NCBI RefSeq assembly: GCF_014645835.1
Contig: NZ_BMMM01000009.1
Coordinates: forward strand, 359,166 to 423,165
From: Streptomyces albiflavescens
GTDB taxonomy: Bacteria > Actinomycetota > Actinomycetes > Streptomycetales > Streptomycetaceae
Direction: 5' to 3'
Length of the DNA stretch: 64,000 nucleotides
Shown piece after piece: positions 34,627-43,919 of this stretch. Below the pieces are notes generated by a model that did not search any database, had not been told where the DNA came from, and saw only the letters and a program-made list of their open reading frames with translations. The translations under genes and the position numbers were made by a program. Each line of letters starts with the position of its first letter. The stretch's first letter is position 1.

Positions 34627-35913
34627 GTGCTGTGCCCTCACGGCCTTCCCGGTGAAGGCGCGCCCGCGCCCACGTCGACGGGAGCACCGCCCGCGCGGCT
34701 GCTGCCGGAGCCGCCGGAGGTCGGGGTGGGGAACCCGTTCGCGCCGCCGGGCCCGTCCGCCGCTCGGACGCCGTCGGCGCCGTCGAGCCGGGCCGAGCCC
34801 GTGAGCCCGCGCCCGGAGAGCCGCTCGGCACCGCCGAGCCTGCTCGCCCCCGGTACCGAGCGCGACCCGTACCCGCTGTACCGGACGCTCCGTGAGCGGC
34901 ACCCTCTCGTGTACGACGAGCCGTTCGGCGCCTGGCTGGTCAGCCGGTACGCCGACGTCCGCGCCGCGCTCGCGGATCCCCGGCTCGTCGCGCCGTCGCC
35001 CGGGCGCACCCTCGCCGACCTGGAGGACGGGACGCACAGCGTGCATCGGGCCCTCGTCTCACCGGCGTTCCGAGGCGCCGCGTTGGCCGCGCTGACCGCC
35101 GGTGTCGAACGCACGGCGTACGTCCTCGCTCGCCGTCTCGCCGCGCGTCAGGAGGCCGATCTCGTCGCCGAGTTCTGCCACTGGCTGCCCACCGCTGCGG
35201 CCGTCGCCGCGCTCGGGCTGCCGTACGAGGACACCGCGCGCGTCCATGCGTGGTGCCGTACGGGCCTTGACCACCTGGGGGGCCACCATCCCGAACTGGA
35301 CGCCTTCCTGCGTCCGTACATCGCTCGACGCCGTGCCCAGCCGGGCGCTGATCTGCTGTCCGCGCTGTGCACGGCCCGGGCCGACGGCCACCCACTGCCG
35401 GACGAGGCCGTGTCAGGGCTGGCCGGGACGCTCCTCGGCGCGGGCGGCGAGGCGACCGCCCACGCGCTCGCGTCGTTCCTCGCCAATCTCCTCGACCACC
35501 CTGGCCAGTTGGGGATGATCCGCGCCCGTCCCGCGCTCACGGCCGGTGCCTGGGCCGAGTCACTGCGCCGTGATCCGCCGTTGCACGTCGTCTCCCGCCG
35601 GGCCGTCGAGCCGGTCGGCGTGATCCCGGAGGGTGCCACCGTGGCGTGTCTGCTGGGCGCCGCGGGACGCGACCCGGCACGGTTCGCCGACCCGGACCGC
35701 TACGACGCCTTCCGCGCCGACCCGGGTGAGCTCGCGTACGGCTCCGGACGGCACTTCTGCCCGGGCGCGCTGCTCGCCCGGCTCACAGCGGAACACGGTC
35801 TGCACGCCCTGCTGACCGCCCTGCCGGACCTGCGCTGGGCCCCGGGCTTCCGGCCGGCTCCGGAGGGCCTGATCAGCCGCTCTCCCCGGACCCTGCTGGT
35901 GCGTCCGCGCTGA
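34627..35913 (+). CDS. Cytochrome P450 with disordered N-terminus
   Basis: This 428-residue P450 starts at GTG 34627, preceded at six bases by GGGAGG. An N-terminal Pro/Ser/Ala-rich segment (about 1-70) precedes a short P450 core: I-helix LGAGGEATAH, K-helix ESLRRDPP, heme loop YGSGRHFCPG. The core of about 355 residues is smaller than usual and the family is not recognised. Its last 41 bases overlap the convergent treY. The substrate is unknown. Confidence 0.75.
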   Translation: MLCPHGLPGEGAPAPTSTGAPPARLLPEPPEVGVGNPFAPPGPSAARTPSAPSSRAEPVSPRPESRSAPPSLLAPGTERDPYPLYRTLRERHPLVYDEPFGAWLVSRYADVRAALADPRLVAPSPGRTLADLEDGTHSVHRALVSPAFRGAALAALTAGVERTAYVLARRLAARQEADLVAEFCHWLPTAAAVAALGLPYEDTARVHAWCRTGLDHLGGHHPELDAFLRPYIARRRAQPGADLLSALCTARADGHPLPDEAVSGLAGTLLGAGGEATAHALASFLANLLDHPGQLGMIRARPALTAGAWAESLRRDPPLHVVSRRAVEPVGVIPEGATVACLLGAAGRDPARFADPDRYDAFRADPGELAYGSGRHFCPGALLARLTAEHGLHALLTALPDLRWAPGFRPAPEGLISRSPRTLLVRPR

Positions 35914-38290
35914 CCCGCTCAAGCAGCACCACGGGCAGCCGCTCGAAAAGCTCCTGCACGCGCGCGTGCCCCGTGAACTCCCTTCCTGGGGAGAGCACAT
36001 CGGCCCAGCGCCCCTCGGGGAGCGCGAGCCGGGTGTCGCCCCAGCCGCCGGTGTCGGCCAGCCGCAGCGACATCCGGGTGACGGCCGTGACCACCTCTGC
36101 GGAGCGTACGAACGCCACACAGTGACCGGCGCCCGGGCCCTCCGCCACCAGCGGCGCGTACGTCGCCGAGTCGCCGAAGACGGCCGGGCGGCGCGCGCGC
36201 AGCCGCAGCGCGGCCGCCGTCAGCGCGGCCTTCTCCGAGGGCCGCTCCTGCGGGGTGAACGGCCGCCGGTTGTCCGGGTCGACCAGCGCCAGGTACTCGC
36301 CCTCGGTGCCCTGGTAGACGTCCGGGACCCCGGGCATCGTCAGATGGACCAGGGCGGCCCCCAGGACGTTCGCCCGCACATGCGGTGCCAGGGAGGCCCG
36401 GAAGTCGGCCAGGAGCCGTCCAGGCGCCCCGCACGGCCCCTCCGAGACGAACGTCGCGACCGTGTCCTCGTACGAGGGATCCTGCTCCGTCCAGGAAGTG
36501 TGCAGTCCGGCCTCCCGGACGTGCTTCAGCAGTGCCTGCTGAACACGCTCTTCGGAGGCCGGGCCCAGACCGAACGCCGTCTGCCAGGCGGCCCACGCCA
36601 CCTGCGGGTCGGGCATGCCCGTGCCGTCCCGGGTCACCTCCGCCAGGACGTCGGCCCACCGTTCGGGGCACTGGGTGAGCACCGAGAGCGCCGCGCGTAC
36701 GTCGGCGCTGCGTTTCGTGTCGTGCGTCGACAGGGCGGTGCCGGTGGCCGGCCAGTCGCGCTGTACGCGCGCGCAGTAGGCGTGGAAGTCCTCCGGGGAC
36801 ACGGCGGGAGCGCCCGGGGCGCCGCCCACCTCGTTCGCGGACAGCAGGGGCACATAGCGGTAGAACGCCGTGTCCTCCACGGACTTGGCCCGCAGCGCGG
36901 ACGAGGTCTGCGCGAACCGGGCTCGCAACTCCGCGTGCCCGGCCCCGTCACCGGCCCGCCCGGTCACCAGATCCCGTACGACGTCCACGGCATGCGCCTC
37001 CTCGGGCACCGCGAAGACCGCCCGGGCCTCCTCGGCGGCCTCCTCGGTCACCACCAGGGAGGCGTCCGTGGAGGGGTACGGCCGGTACACCTCCAGGCGT
37101 ACGAGGAGTTCCCGCAGCGCGGTGCCCAGGGCCCAAGGGGCGTGATCGCGCCATGCCGGGTCCGGGGACGCGGAGCACACGCCGCTCACCACGCGCGTGA
37201 GGCGGTCGACCTCTGTGGCCAGCTCGTGCGTGACCACCTTGTACGCCGCCCTGCGCACCGTCGACTCCCAGTGGCCGCCCCGGTCGGCCTGGGGGGCGGC
37301 GAACCGCCGGTACTGGCCGAGGAGTTCGCCCGCGCCCGCCGGGTCCGTGAACAGGCCGTCCACGTGCCGCAGCGCGTCGTAGCCGGTGGTGCCGGCGACG
37401 GGCCACGCGGCCGCAAGCGGCTCGCCGTCCGCGAGGATCTTCTCGACCACCGTCCAGCGGCCCCCGGTCGCCTCGTGCAGGCGGCGCAGATACGCGTCCG
37501 GGTCCGCGAGCCCGTCAGGGTGGTCGATGCGCAGCCCCTCGACCACGCCGTCGTCGAGCAGCTCCAGGATCTTCGCGTGGGTCGCCGTGAACACCTCCGG
37601 GTCCTCTACGCGCACGCCGATGAGCTCCGAGATGCTGAAGAAGCGGCGGTAGTTGAGCTCCGTACGGGCCAGCCGCCACCACACGGGGCGGTACCACTGG
37701 GCGTCGAGGAGTCGCGGCAGCGGCAGGCTTTCGGTGCCTGCGCGCAGCGGGAACACCTGATCGTAGTAGCGCAGTACGTCGCCGTCGACCTTCAGGTGGT
37801 CGATCTCCGTGCCGAGCCGGCTCCCGAGCACCGGCAGCAGGAGCTGACCGCCCTGGGCGTCCCAGTCGATGTCGAACCAGCGCGCGTACGGCGACTCGGG
37901 GCCCTCGCGCAGCACCTCCCACAGGGGGCGGTTGTGGCGCGGGGCCATGGCCATGTGGTTCGGCACGATGTCCACGACGAGGCCCAGGCCGTGCTCACGC
38001 GCGGTGTCCGCCAGGGAGCGCAGCCCCTCCTCACCGCCCAGTTCGGCCCGCACGCTCGCGTGGTCCACCACGTCGTAGCCGTGCGTCGACCCCGGGACGG
38101 CCTCCAGCACGGGCGAGAGGTGCAGATGCGAGACGCCGAGCGAGGCCAGATACGGCACGGCCGCCTCGGCTGCCCCGAAGGGGAACTCCGGCTGCAGCTG
38201 TAGCCGGTACGTGGCGGTCGGCACGGCGGGAACCACCGGGCCGGGGACCACCGGGTCCGCAATCACCGGGTCGGGACGCTCAGGTGTCAT
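35873..38290 (-). CDS. Malto-oligosyltrehalose synthase TreY
   Basis: This 805-residue GH13 enzyme isomerises the reducing-end alpha-1,4 bond of maltodextrins to alpha-1,1, forming the trehalose terminus that TreZ releases. Visible are YRLQLQPEFPF at the start of the barrel, DIVPNHMA, catalytic Asp in LRIDHPDG, catalytic Glu in VVEKIL and STHDTKRSADVRA near the end of the barrel. Length is normal. It is transcribed on the same strand as treZ and glgX, separated by unrelated genes. A short Pro/Val-rich N-terminal extension (1-24) is unusual but harmless. Confidence 0.94.
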   Translation of the reverse strand: MTPERPDPVIADPVVPGPVVPAVPTATYRLQLQPEFPFGAAEAAVPYLASLGVSHLHLSPVLEAVPGSTHGYDVVDHASVRAELGGEEGLRSLADTAREHGLGLVVDIVPNHMAMAPRHNRPLWEVLREGPESPYARWFDIDWDAQGGQLLLPVLGSRLGTEIDHLKVDGDVLRYYDQVFPLRAGTESLPLPRLLDAQWYRPVWWRLARTELNYRRFFSISELIGVRVEDPEVFTATHAKILELLDDGVVEGLRIDHPDGLADPDAYLRRLHEATGGRWTVVEKILADGEPLAAAWPVAGTTGYDALRHVDGLFTDPAGAGELLGQYRRFAAPQADRGGHWESTVRRAAYKVVTHELATEVDRLTRVVSGVCSASPDPAWRDHAPWALGTALRELLVRLEVYRPYPSTDASLVVTEEAAEEARAVFAVPEEAHAVDVVRDLVTGRAGDGAGHAELRARFAQTSSALRAKSVEDTAFYRYVPLLSANEVGGAPGAPAVSPEDFHAYCARVQRDWPATGTALSTHDTKRSADVRAALSVLTQCPERWADVLAEVTRDGTGMPDPQVAWAAWQTAFGLGPASEERVQQALLKHVREAGLHTSWTEQDPSYEDTVATFVSEGPCGAPGRLLADFRASLAPHVRANVLGAALVHLTMPGVPDVYQGTEGEYLALVDPDNRRPFTPQERPSEKAALTAAALRLRARRPAVFGDSATYAPLVAEGPGAGHCVAFVRSAEVVTAVTRMSLRLADTGGWGDTRLALPEGRWADVLSPGREFTGHARVQELFERLPVVLLERVSADAPAGSGESG

Positions 38291-38900
38291 GCGAACCTAC
38301 GTACCCGCCCTACCGCCTTTCGTGTCATCGACGCATGCATCCGGGCACGCGCGCGTGGCCGGCGTCGAACGATGGGGAACAGGAACCCGGGGCGGCACGT
38401 CCCACCGGACACGTCCGCCACCTTGGCGACCTACCGCCGCGTGGTCGCGCTGACCGGGGCGGCTTTCCCGGTCGTGTCCTTCCTCGACCGGCTTCCCGTC
38501 GCCACCATCCAGTTCGGCAGTGTGCTGCTCGTCGCGCGGACGAGTGATTCGCTGGGGACGGCGGGGCTGGTCGGTGGCACGCTCGCCGTCGGGCAGGTGG
38601 CCTGCGGGCCGCTCGTGGGCCGTCTCGCGGACCGGCGCGGTCAGCGCACCGTCGCGCTCGTCTGCTCCCTCGCCAACGCTCTCGCGATCGCCGCCCCGGT
38701 GACGGGCGCGCTCACCCACCTGGCTCCGGGGCTCCTCGCCCCGCTCGTGGCCCTGGCCGGAGCGAGCGTGCCGCTCATCGGCCCCCCGGCCCGTGCCCGC
38801 GTGGTCGCCCTGGCCCGTGGCGGCGGCGCGGACGACCCTCGGGGCCCGCCGGAGAGCAGCCACCGCTGCCGCCTTCCTGCTGTCCCTGCCGCTGCTGTGG

Positions 38901-38924
38901 ACGGGGAGACGGGGAGACGGGGAG
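38901..38924 (+). repeat. ACGGGGAG triplicate at a frameshift
   Basis: Three perfect ACGGGGAG units lie at the point where the MFS reading frame moves. Gain or loss of one 8-base unit shifts the frame, so slippage here is the probable cause. Confidence 0.8.
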
Positions 38925-39220
38925 TCTGTGGGGCCTGTACGCCGTCGTCACCGTCCTCGGCGTCGCGTACGCGCCCCACCCGATCACCGTGTTCGGCCTC
39001 ACCGAGCGTGCCGTGCCGCCGGCGCGGCCGACCGAGGCGATGGCCGTCGCGACGAGTGCGATCGTCGGTGGCCAGGCCGTCGCCGTGGCCGTCACGGGAC
39101 GCCTGGCGGAGTCCTACGGCCCCACCGCGGCGTTCGCGGTCGGGAGCGCGGCCGCCGCGCTCGCCTGGGCCATCGCACCGACGGCGCGCCCGACGACGTA
39201 CACCGAAACCGAGAACGACC

Positions 39221-39340
39221 CCACGCGCGCGTGCCTCCGGATGTCGACCCCCACGCGCGCGTGCCCTCGAAAAACGACCCCCACGCGCGCGTGCCCTCGA
39301 AAAACGAGCCCCACACGCGCGTGCCCGAGGAGAACACGCC
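39221..39340 (+). repeat. Four 30-bp tandem repeats with CACGCGCGCGTG palindromes
   Basis: Four 30-base units (39221, 39251, 39281, 39311) each begin CCACGCGCGCGTGCC or a near variant and run to the convergent glgX stop. Each holds the 12-base palindrome CACGCGCGCGTG (one mismatch in the last). In the third frame they code TPTRACPRK-like units. Confidence 0.82.
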
Positions 39341-39343
39341 CGC

Positions 39344-41452
39344 CTAGGCAGGCCGCTGCAACACCGTCAGGCTCCGGTCGATCAGCGTCAGTCGGCCCCC
39401 GGCCTCGACCTTGGCGCCCGTCCCCGGCGCCACCCCCTCCGATCGGGCCGTGTCGACGACGACCTGCCACTGCCGCCCATGATTGACCGGCACCACGAAC
39501 TCCAGCGCCTTCGGTGAGGCGTTGAACAGCAGCAGGAAGGAGTCGTCGGCGATGCGCTCCCCGCGCGGGCCCGGCTCGGAGATCGCATTGCCGTTGAGGA
39601 AGACGGACAGCGCCCGCGCCTGCGCGGAGCCCCAGTCGCGCTGGGTCATCTCCTCGCCCTCCGGGGTGAACCACGCGATGTCGGACAGCTCGTCGTGGGT
39701 GCCCTGCACGGGCCGCCCGTGGAAGAAGCGGCGCCGTCGGAAGACGGGATGGTCGCGCCGCAGCCACACCATCGCGCGCGTGAAGTCCAGCAGTTCGCTG
39801 CCGTCCTCCGGCCATGACACCCAGGCCAGCTCGCTGTCCTGGCAGTACGCGTTGTTGTTGCCGCCCTGGGTGCGCGCGAACTCGTCGCCGTGGCTGAGCA
39901 TCGGCACGCCCTGGGAGAGCATCAGCGTCGCGATGAAGTTGCGCATCTGCCGGGCGCGCAGGGCCAGTACGGCCTCGTCGTCGGTGTCGCCCTCGGCACC
40001 GCAGTTCCAGGACCGGTTGTGGCTCTCTCCGTCGCGGTTGTCCTCGCCGTTGGCCTCGTTGTGCTTGTTGTTGTACGCGACGAGGTCGTGCAGCGTGAAG
40101 CCGTCGTGGCAGGTCACGAAGTTGATGGAGGCGAGCGGGCGGCGGCCGTCGTCCTGGTACAGGTCCGACGACCCGGTCAGCCGGGACGCGAACTCCGCCA
40201 GCGTGCGCGGCTCGCCGCGCCACAGGTCCCGAACGGTGTCGCGGTACTTGCCGTTCCACTCGGTCCACAGCGGCGGGAAGTTGCCCACCTGATAGCCGCC
40301 CTCGCCGACGTCCCACGGCTCGGCGATCAGCTTCACCTGGGAGACCACCGGGTCCTGCTGGACCAGGTCGAAGAAGGACGACAGCCGGTCCACCTCGTGG
40401 AACTGCCGCGCCAGCGTCGCCGCGAGGTCGAAGCGGAACCCGTCGACGTGCATCTCGGTGACCCAGTAGCGCAGCGAATCCATGATCAGCTGGAGCACGT
40501 GCGGGGAGCGCATCAGAAGGGAATTGCCGGTCCCCGTGGTGTCCATGTAGTAGCGGGGGTCGTCCGCCAGACGGTAGTACGAGGCGTTGTCGAGGCCCCT
40601 GAAGGACAGCGTCGGGCCCAGGTGGTTGCCCTCGGCCGTGTGGTTGTAGACCACGTCCAGGATGACCTCGATGCCGGCCTCGTGCAGTGCGCGGACCGCC
40701 GACTTGAACTCCAGGACCTGCTGGCCGCGATCGCCCCAGGAGGCGTACGCGTTGTGCGGGGCGAAGAAGCCGATCGTGTTGTAGCCCCAGTAGTTGCTGA
40801 GGTCCATGTCCACCAGACGGTGGTCGTTCACGAACTGGTGAACGGGCATCAGTTCGAGCGCGGTGATGCCCAGTTCCGTCAGGTGTTCGATGATCGCCGG
40901 GTGTGCCAGCGCCGCGTATGTGCCACGCAGCTCGTCGGGCAGCTCCGGGTGCTGCATCGTGAGGCCCTTCACATGGGCCTCGTAGAGCACCGTGTGGTGG
41001 TACTCGGTGCGCGGACGCCGGTCGTCGCCCCAGTCGAAGTACGGGTTCACCACGACCGACGACATGGTGTGCGGCGCCGAGTCCAGGTCGTTGCGCTTGT
41101 CGGGGGCCCCGAAGGGATAGCCGTACACCTCCTCGCCCCACTTCACCGAGCCGCTGATGGCGCGCGCGTACGGGTCGAGGAGCAGCTTCGCGGAGTTGGC
41201 GCGCTGCCCGCGCCCGGGCGCGTACGGCCCGTGCACCCGGAAGCCGTACCGCTGTCCGGGCATGACCCCGGGGAGATACGCGTGCCGGACGAACGCGTCG
41301 GTTTCGCGCAGCTCCACCGCCGTCTCCGAGCCGTCGTCGTCCAGCAGACACAGCTCGATGCGGTCGGCGGCCTCCGAGAAGACCGCGAAATTGGTACCGG
41401 CGCCGTCGTACGTGGCACCGAGTGGATATGCCTCTCCAGGCCAGACCTGCAT
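39344..41452 (-). CDS. Glycogen debranching enzyme GlgX/TreX
   Basis: This 702-residue GH13 isoamylase-type enzyme cleaves alpha-1,6 branches of glycogen and supplies linear maltodextrins to TreY. Visible are an N-terminal CBM48 domain (VWPGEAYPLGATYDG), DVVYNHTAEGN, catalytic Asp in FRFDLAAT, catalytic Glu in IAEPWDVG and FVTCHDGFTL. Length is normal. It completes a TreX-TreY-TreZ pathway with the genes at 35873 and 28214. The start ATG at 41452 is followed by the family's usual start sequence. Its stop overlaps the end of the MFS remnant. Confidence 0.94.
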   Translation of the reverse strand: MQVWPGEAYPLGATYDGAGTNFAVFSEAADRIELCLLDDDGSETAVELRETDAFVRHAYLPGVMPGQRYGFRVHGPYAPGRGQRANSAKLLLDPYARAISGSVKWGEEVYGYPFGAPDKRNDLDSAPHTMSSVVVNPYFDWGDDRRPRTEYHHTVLYEAHVKGLTMQHPELPDELRGTYAALAHPAIIEHLTELGITALELMPVHQFVNDHRLVDMDLSNYWGYNTIGFFAPHNAYASWGDRGQQVLEFKSAVRALHEAGIEVILDVVYNHTAEGNHLGPTLSFRGLDNASYYRLADDPRYYMDTTGTGNSLLMRSPHVLQLIMDSLRYWVTEMHVDGFRFDLAATLARQFHEVDRLSSFFDLVQQDPVVSQVKLIAEPWDVGEGGYQVGNFPPLWTEWNGKYRDTVRDLWRGEPRTLAEFASRLTGSSDLYQDDGRRPLASINFVTCHDGFTLHDLVAYNNKHNEANGEDNRDGESHNRSWNCGAEGDTDDEAVLALRARQMRNFIATLMLSQGVPMLSHGDEFARTQGGNNNAYCQDSELAWVSWPEDGSELLDFTRAMVWLRRDHPVFRRRRFFHGRPVQGTHDELSDIAWFTPEGEEMTQRDWGSAQARALSVFLNGNAISEPGPRGERIADDSFLLLFNASPKALEFVVPVNHGRQWQVVVDTARSEGVAPGTGAKVEAGGRLTLIDRSLTVLQRPA

Positions 41453-41560
41453 GGATACGACTCTTCCAGTAGTGCCGTGCCCCTGGGGGCGACTCCCGGC
41501 CGAGTCTCCCCGAAAGTGATGGAACCTCCTATGACTTACGTCCCTCTTAACCGATGACCA

Positions 41561-41577
41561 GGCATACGTCGTATGCC
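41561..41577. promoter_or_regulatory. GGCATACG-T-CGTATGCC operator-like palindrome
   Basis: An 8-base inverted repeat around a single T lies 53 bases before the GTG of the amine-oxidase accessory gene and on the promoter side of the divergent glgX. The size and symmetry suit a TetR/GntR-type dimer; the regulator is not adjacent. Confidence 0.45.
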
Positions 41578-41630
41578 GAACCAGTGGGGCTCAAACGACT
41601 CCTGACGACATAGGGGGAGTAGGGGGAAAT

Positions 41631-42440
41631 GTGCGCAAGATAGTGCACCGCCATCTGGGTAAGGTGGTGGCAGGTGCGGCCATAGCGGTGGCCGGGACGG
41701 CCGTGATGGTCGGAATCACACTGCCGGGCACGGCGGGAGCCGACGACTCGGGCGGGGGCCAGGGCGTCAAGGGGTCCTCGCAGCAGGCAGGACAGCAGGG
41801 ACAGGCGGCAGTGCAGCCGGGTGTCGTCGAAGAGGCGCCGGCCGAGGGCGACAAGGGCAAGGGCCGCGACCCGCTGACCGACGACGAGATGAAGCGCGTC
41901 GAGCGGATCGCGCTGAGCCAGCAGTCGTTCGGCGCCAGTGAGAACGTCGAGGGCAAGCGCGGCCCGCAGCGCATCAGTGTCGACCTCGCCGAGCCCGATG
42001 CGAACGAACTGGACGACCCCGACGCGCCCCGGCGCGCCGACGTGTCGTTCTACGACTACAAGAACGACACGCTCGTCACCAAGACCGTCAACCTCGACAC
42101 CGGGAAGGTCGAGAAGACGGGCACTCAGCACGACGTCCAGCCGCCCATCAGCCGCGACGAGATGATCGAGGCCGTCAAGCTGCTGATCGCCGACCCGCTC
42201 GGCGCGGGCCTGAAGGCGGACTTCAAGGACGCCACCGGCAAGGAGCTGACCTCGCCCGACCAGCTGATGCTCAACAGCATGGTCTACCGCGCGACGTCCG
42301 GCGCCCAGCCCGCCGTCCTCGACGCATGCGGCGAGCACCGGTGCGTGCGGCTCTTCCCGAAGGTCAAGAACGGGCCCTGGATCGACAGCCGTGACCTGGT
42401 GATCGACCTGAGCGCCCGCAAGGTCGGCAAGCTCGGCTGA
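41631..42440 (+). CDS. Exported amine-oxidase partner protein (tyramine oxidase subunit B-like)
   Basis: This 269-residue exported protein has a signal peptide (VRKIVHRHLGKVVAGAAIAVAGTAV, cleavage near GAD at 37-39), a disordered Gln/Gly linker and a globular domain with FYDYKNDTLV and an ACGEHRCVRLF disulfide loop near 235-245. I recall this family being named tyramine oxidase subunit B next to short copper amine oxidases in Streptomyces. It precedes the amine oxidase gene by 56 bases. It probably stabilises or matures the short catalytic subunit. The GTG start at 41631 has a GGGGG RBS. Confidence 0.7.
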   Translation: MRKIVHRHLGKVVAGAAIAVAGTAVMVGITLPGTAGADDSGGGQGVKGSSQQAGQQGQAAVQPGVVEEAPAEGDKGKGRDPLTDDEMKRVERIALSQQSFGASENVEGKRGPQRISVDLAEPDANELDDPDAPRRADVSFYDYKNDTLVTKTVNLDTGKVEKTGTQHDVQPPISRDEMIEAVKLLIADPLGAGLKADFKDATGKELTSPDQLMLNSMVYRATSGAQPAVLDACGEHRCVRLFPKVKNGPWIDSRDLVIDLSARKVGKLG

Positions 42441-42496
42441 GCGCGGCCTTCTCTCACCTCCCACCTTCACTGCTTTCCGCAAGGAGTCACTTCTTC

Positions 42497-43816
42497 ATGC
42501 GCGTCAACAGAAACAGCCGTGCCCGCAGCCGGACGGCGGTGGGCCTTTCGGTGCTCGCCCTGGCCGCCGGCGCGACGACGGCCGCGGGACCGGCGGTCGC
42601 CCAGCCCAAGGCCGCCTCCGCGGCGGCCGCCGACTGCAGCGCGGCGTACAAGATCGAGCAGAAGCTCTCCACCGGCACCACCTGGCGGATGTGCTGGCAC
42701 TACGAGAGCGAGGCCGGGCTCGTCCTGGAGAACATCTCCTACCAGCCCCCTGGCGAGGCCCACCCGATCAAGGTCCTCGCCAGCGCGAAGCTCGCCCAGA
42801 TCGACGTCCCCTACGACGACGGCTCGGTCGAGTACAGCGACCTCACGGGTGCCGGCTTCGGCCAGGGCCTGATGGACATGGCGACCGGCGAGTGCCCCGG
42901 CGGCACCATCAAGACCGTGAAGGTTCCCGACGCCTGGGACCCGCAGCACGCCAACGTCAAGGGCCTGTGCACCACGACCCGTTCGCGCGGCCACGCCTAC
43001 CGCATGCAGTCCGACACGGGCAACAAGGTCTTCCAGAAGCAGGGCAAGGACCTGTTGATCTACACGGTCAACAAGGTCGGCTGGTACGAGTACATCACCG
43101 AGTGGCGCTTCCAGGACGACGGCACCCTCAACATGAACGTCGGCGCCACCGGCAGCCTCTCGCCCGGTGACTACGACGCGGGCGACGGCCGCGGCTGGCC
43201 GCTCGGCAAGGGCGCCAAGGCCTACGCCACCAGCCACAGCCACAACATCTTCTGGCGGCTCAACTTCGACCTCGACGGCTCCTCCAAGGCCAAGGTCGAG
43301 CAGTACGACTCCGCGGTCAGCCCGCCCGCGCACGGCGCCGAGGCCCCGAGCAAGAAGACCACGCTCACCAAGATCACCAAGGAACTCGCGGGCGACGCGA
43401 AGAACTCGCGCTGGTGGCGCCTCGTCAGCAACTCCGGCAAGAACAAGGACGACCACGCGCGTTCGTACGAGATCGTCCCGGGCGCGACCACCAAGTACCT
43501 CGGCCGCCCCTTCACCAAGCACGACATCTTCTTCACCGAGTACAACAAGTGCGAGCAGTTCGCCAGCGACAACCTGCGCAACTGCGGTGCCGGACACGGC
43601 AAGTCGGTCGACAAGTGGATCGGCGGGCAGACGCTCACGCACCCCGTGGTCTGGATCAACTCGGGCTTCCACCACATCGCGCGCGACGAGGACCAGCAGC
43701 CCATGCCGGTCCACTGGCAGGGCTTCTCCATCGCCCCGCGTGACGTCACCGCTATGAATCCGCTCACTCCGCCGGAGCTGGCGGACCAGAACGGCCATGT
43801 GGAAGAAGGTCGTTGA
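42497..43816 (+). CDS. Short secreted copper amine oxidase
   Basis: This 440-residue protein has a signal peptide (cleavage near residue 35) followed by what looks like only the catalytic domain of a copper amine oxidase. The cofactor region reads VGWYEYITEW, so the expected N-Y-D/E-Y is W196-Y197-E198-Y199. Copper ligands are seen as SHSH (His247, His249) and GFHHIARDED (His393/394). Usual enzymes are 600-750 residues and have N-terminal domains that are absent here. The preceding exported protein may replace them. The reaction would be oxidative deamination of a primary amine outside the cell, if the Trp next to the topaquinone Tyr is tolerated. Confidence 0.8.
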   Translation: MRVNRNSRARSRTAVGLSVLALAAGATTAAGPAVAQPKAASAAAADCSAAYKIEQKLSTGTTWRMCWHYESEAGLVLENISYQPPGEAHPIKVLASAKLAQIDVPYDDGSVEYSDLTGAGFGQGLMDMATGECPGGTIKTVKVPDAWDPQHANVKGLCTTTRSRGHAYRMQSDTGNKVFQKQGKDLLIYTVNKVGWYEYITEWRFQDDGTLNMNVGATGSLSPGDYDAGDGRGWPLGKGAKAYATSHSHNIFWRLNFDLDGSSKAKVEQYDSAVSPPAHGAEAPSKKTTLTKITKELAGDAKNSRWWRLVSNSGKNKDDHARSYEIVPGATTKYLGRPFTKHDIFFTEYNKCEQFASDNLRNCGAGHGKSVDKWIGGQTLTHPVVWINSGFHHIARDEDQQPMPVHWQGFSIAPRDVTAMNPLTPPELADQNGHVEEGR

Positions 43817-43919
43817 GAAACGACCCTGTCCATCGGGCTGCACCGCCCACCGCTCCCGGAGTACCCTTCCTTGATCGTTGACTAGGGGAGAGCTCGGGGG
43901 AGCGGAAGGCGGTGCGTGG

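Larger units (their letters stand above)
38372..39347 (+). pseudogene. Frameshifted MFS transporter remnant
   Basis: Reading from ATG 38372, about 150 residues form the N-terminal membrane segments of an MFS transporter, with the loop motif GRLADRRGQR. The frame then breaks. A short helix AAAFLLSLPLLW continues in a second frame (about 38840-38900), and the last helices (LYAVVTVLGVAYAPHP, VTGRLAESYGPTAAF) are in a third frame from 38926. Much of the middle of a normal 400-residue transporter is missing. An 8-base triplicate at 38901-38924 sits exactly at the second shift, and 30-base repeats fill the 3' end. A sequencing error cannot be excluded, but two shifts plus a deletion favour a pseudogene. 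Confidence 0.75.

Noticed and set aside
39221..39340. CRISPR array from four 30-base repeats
   Set aside because: There are no unique spacers between units and no cas genes.
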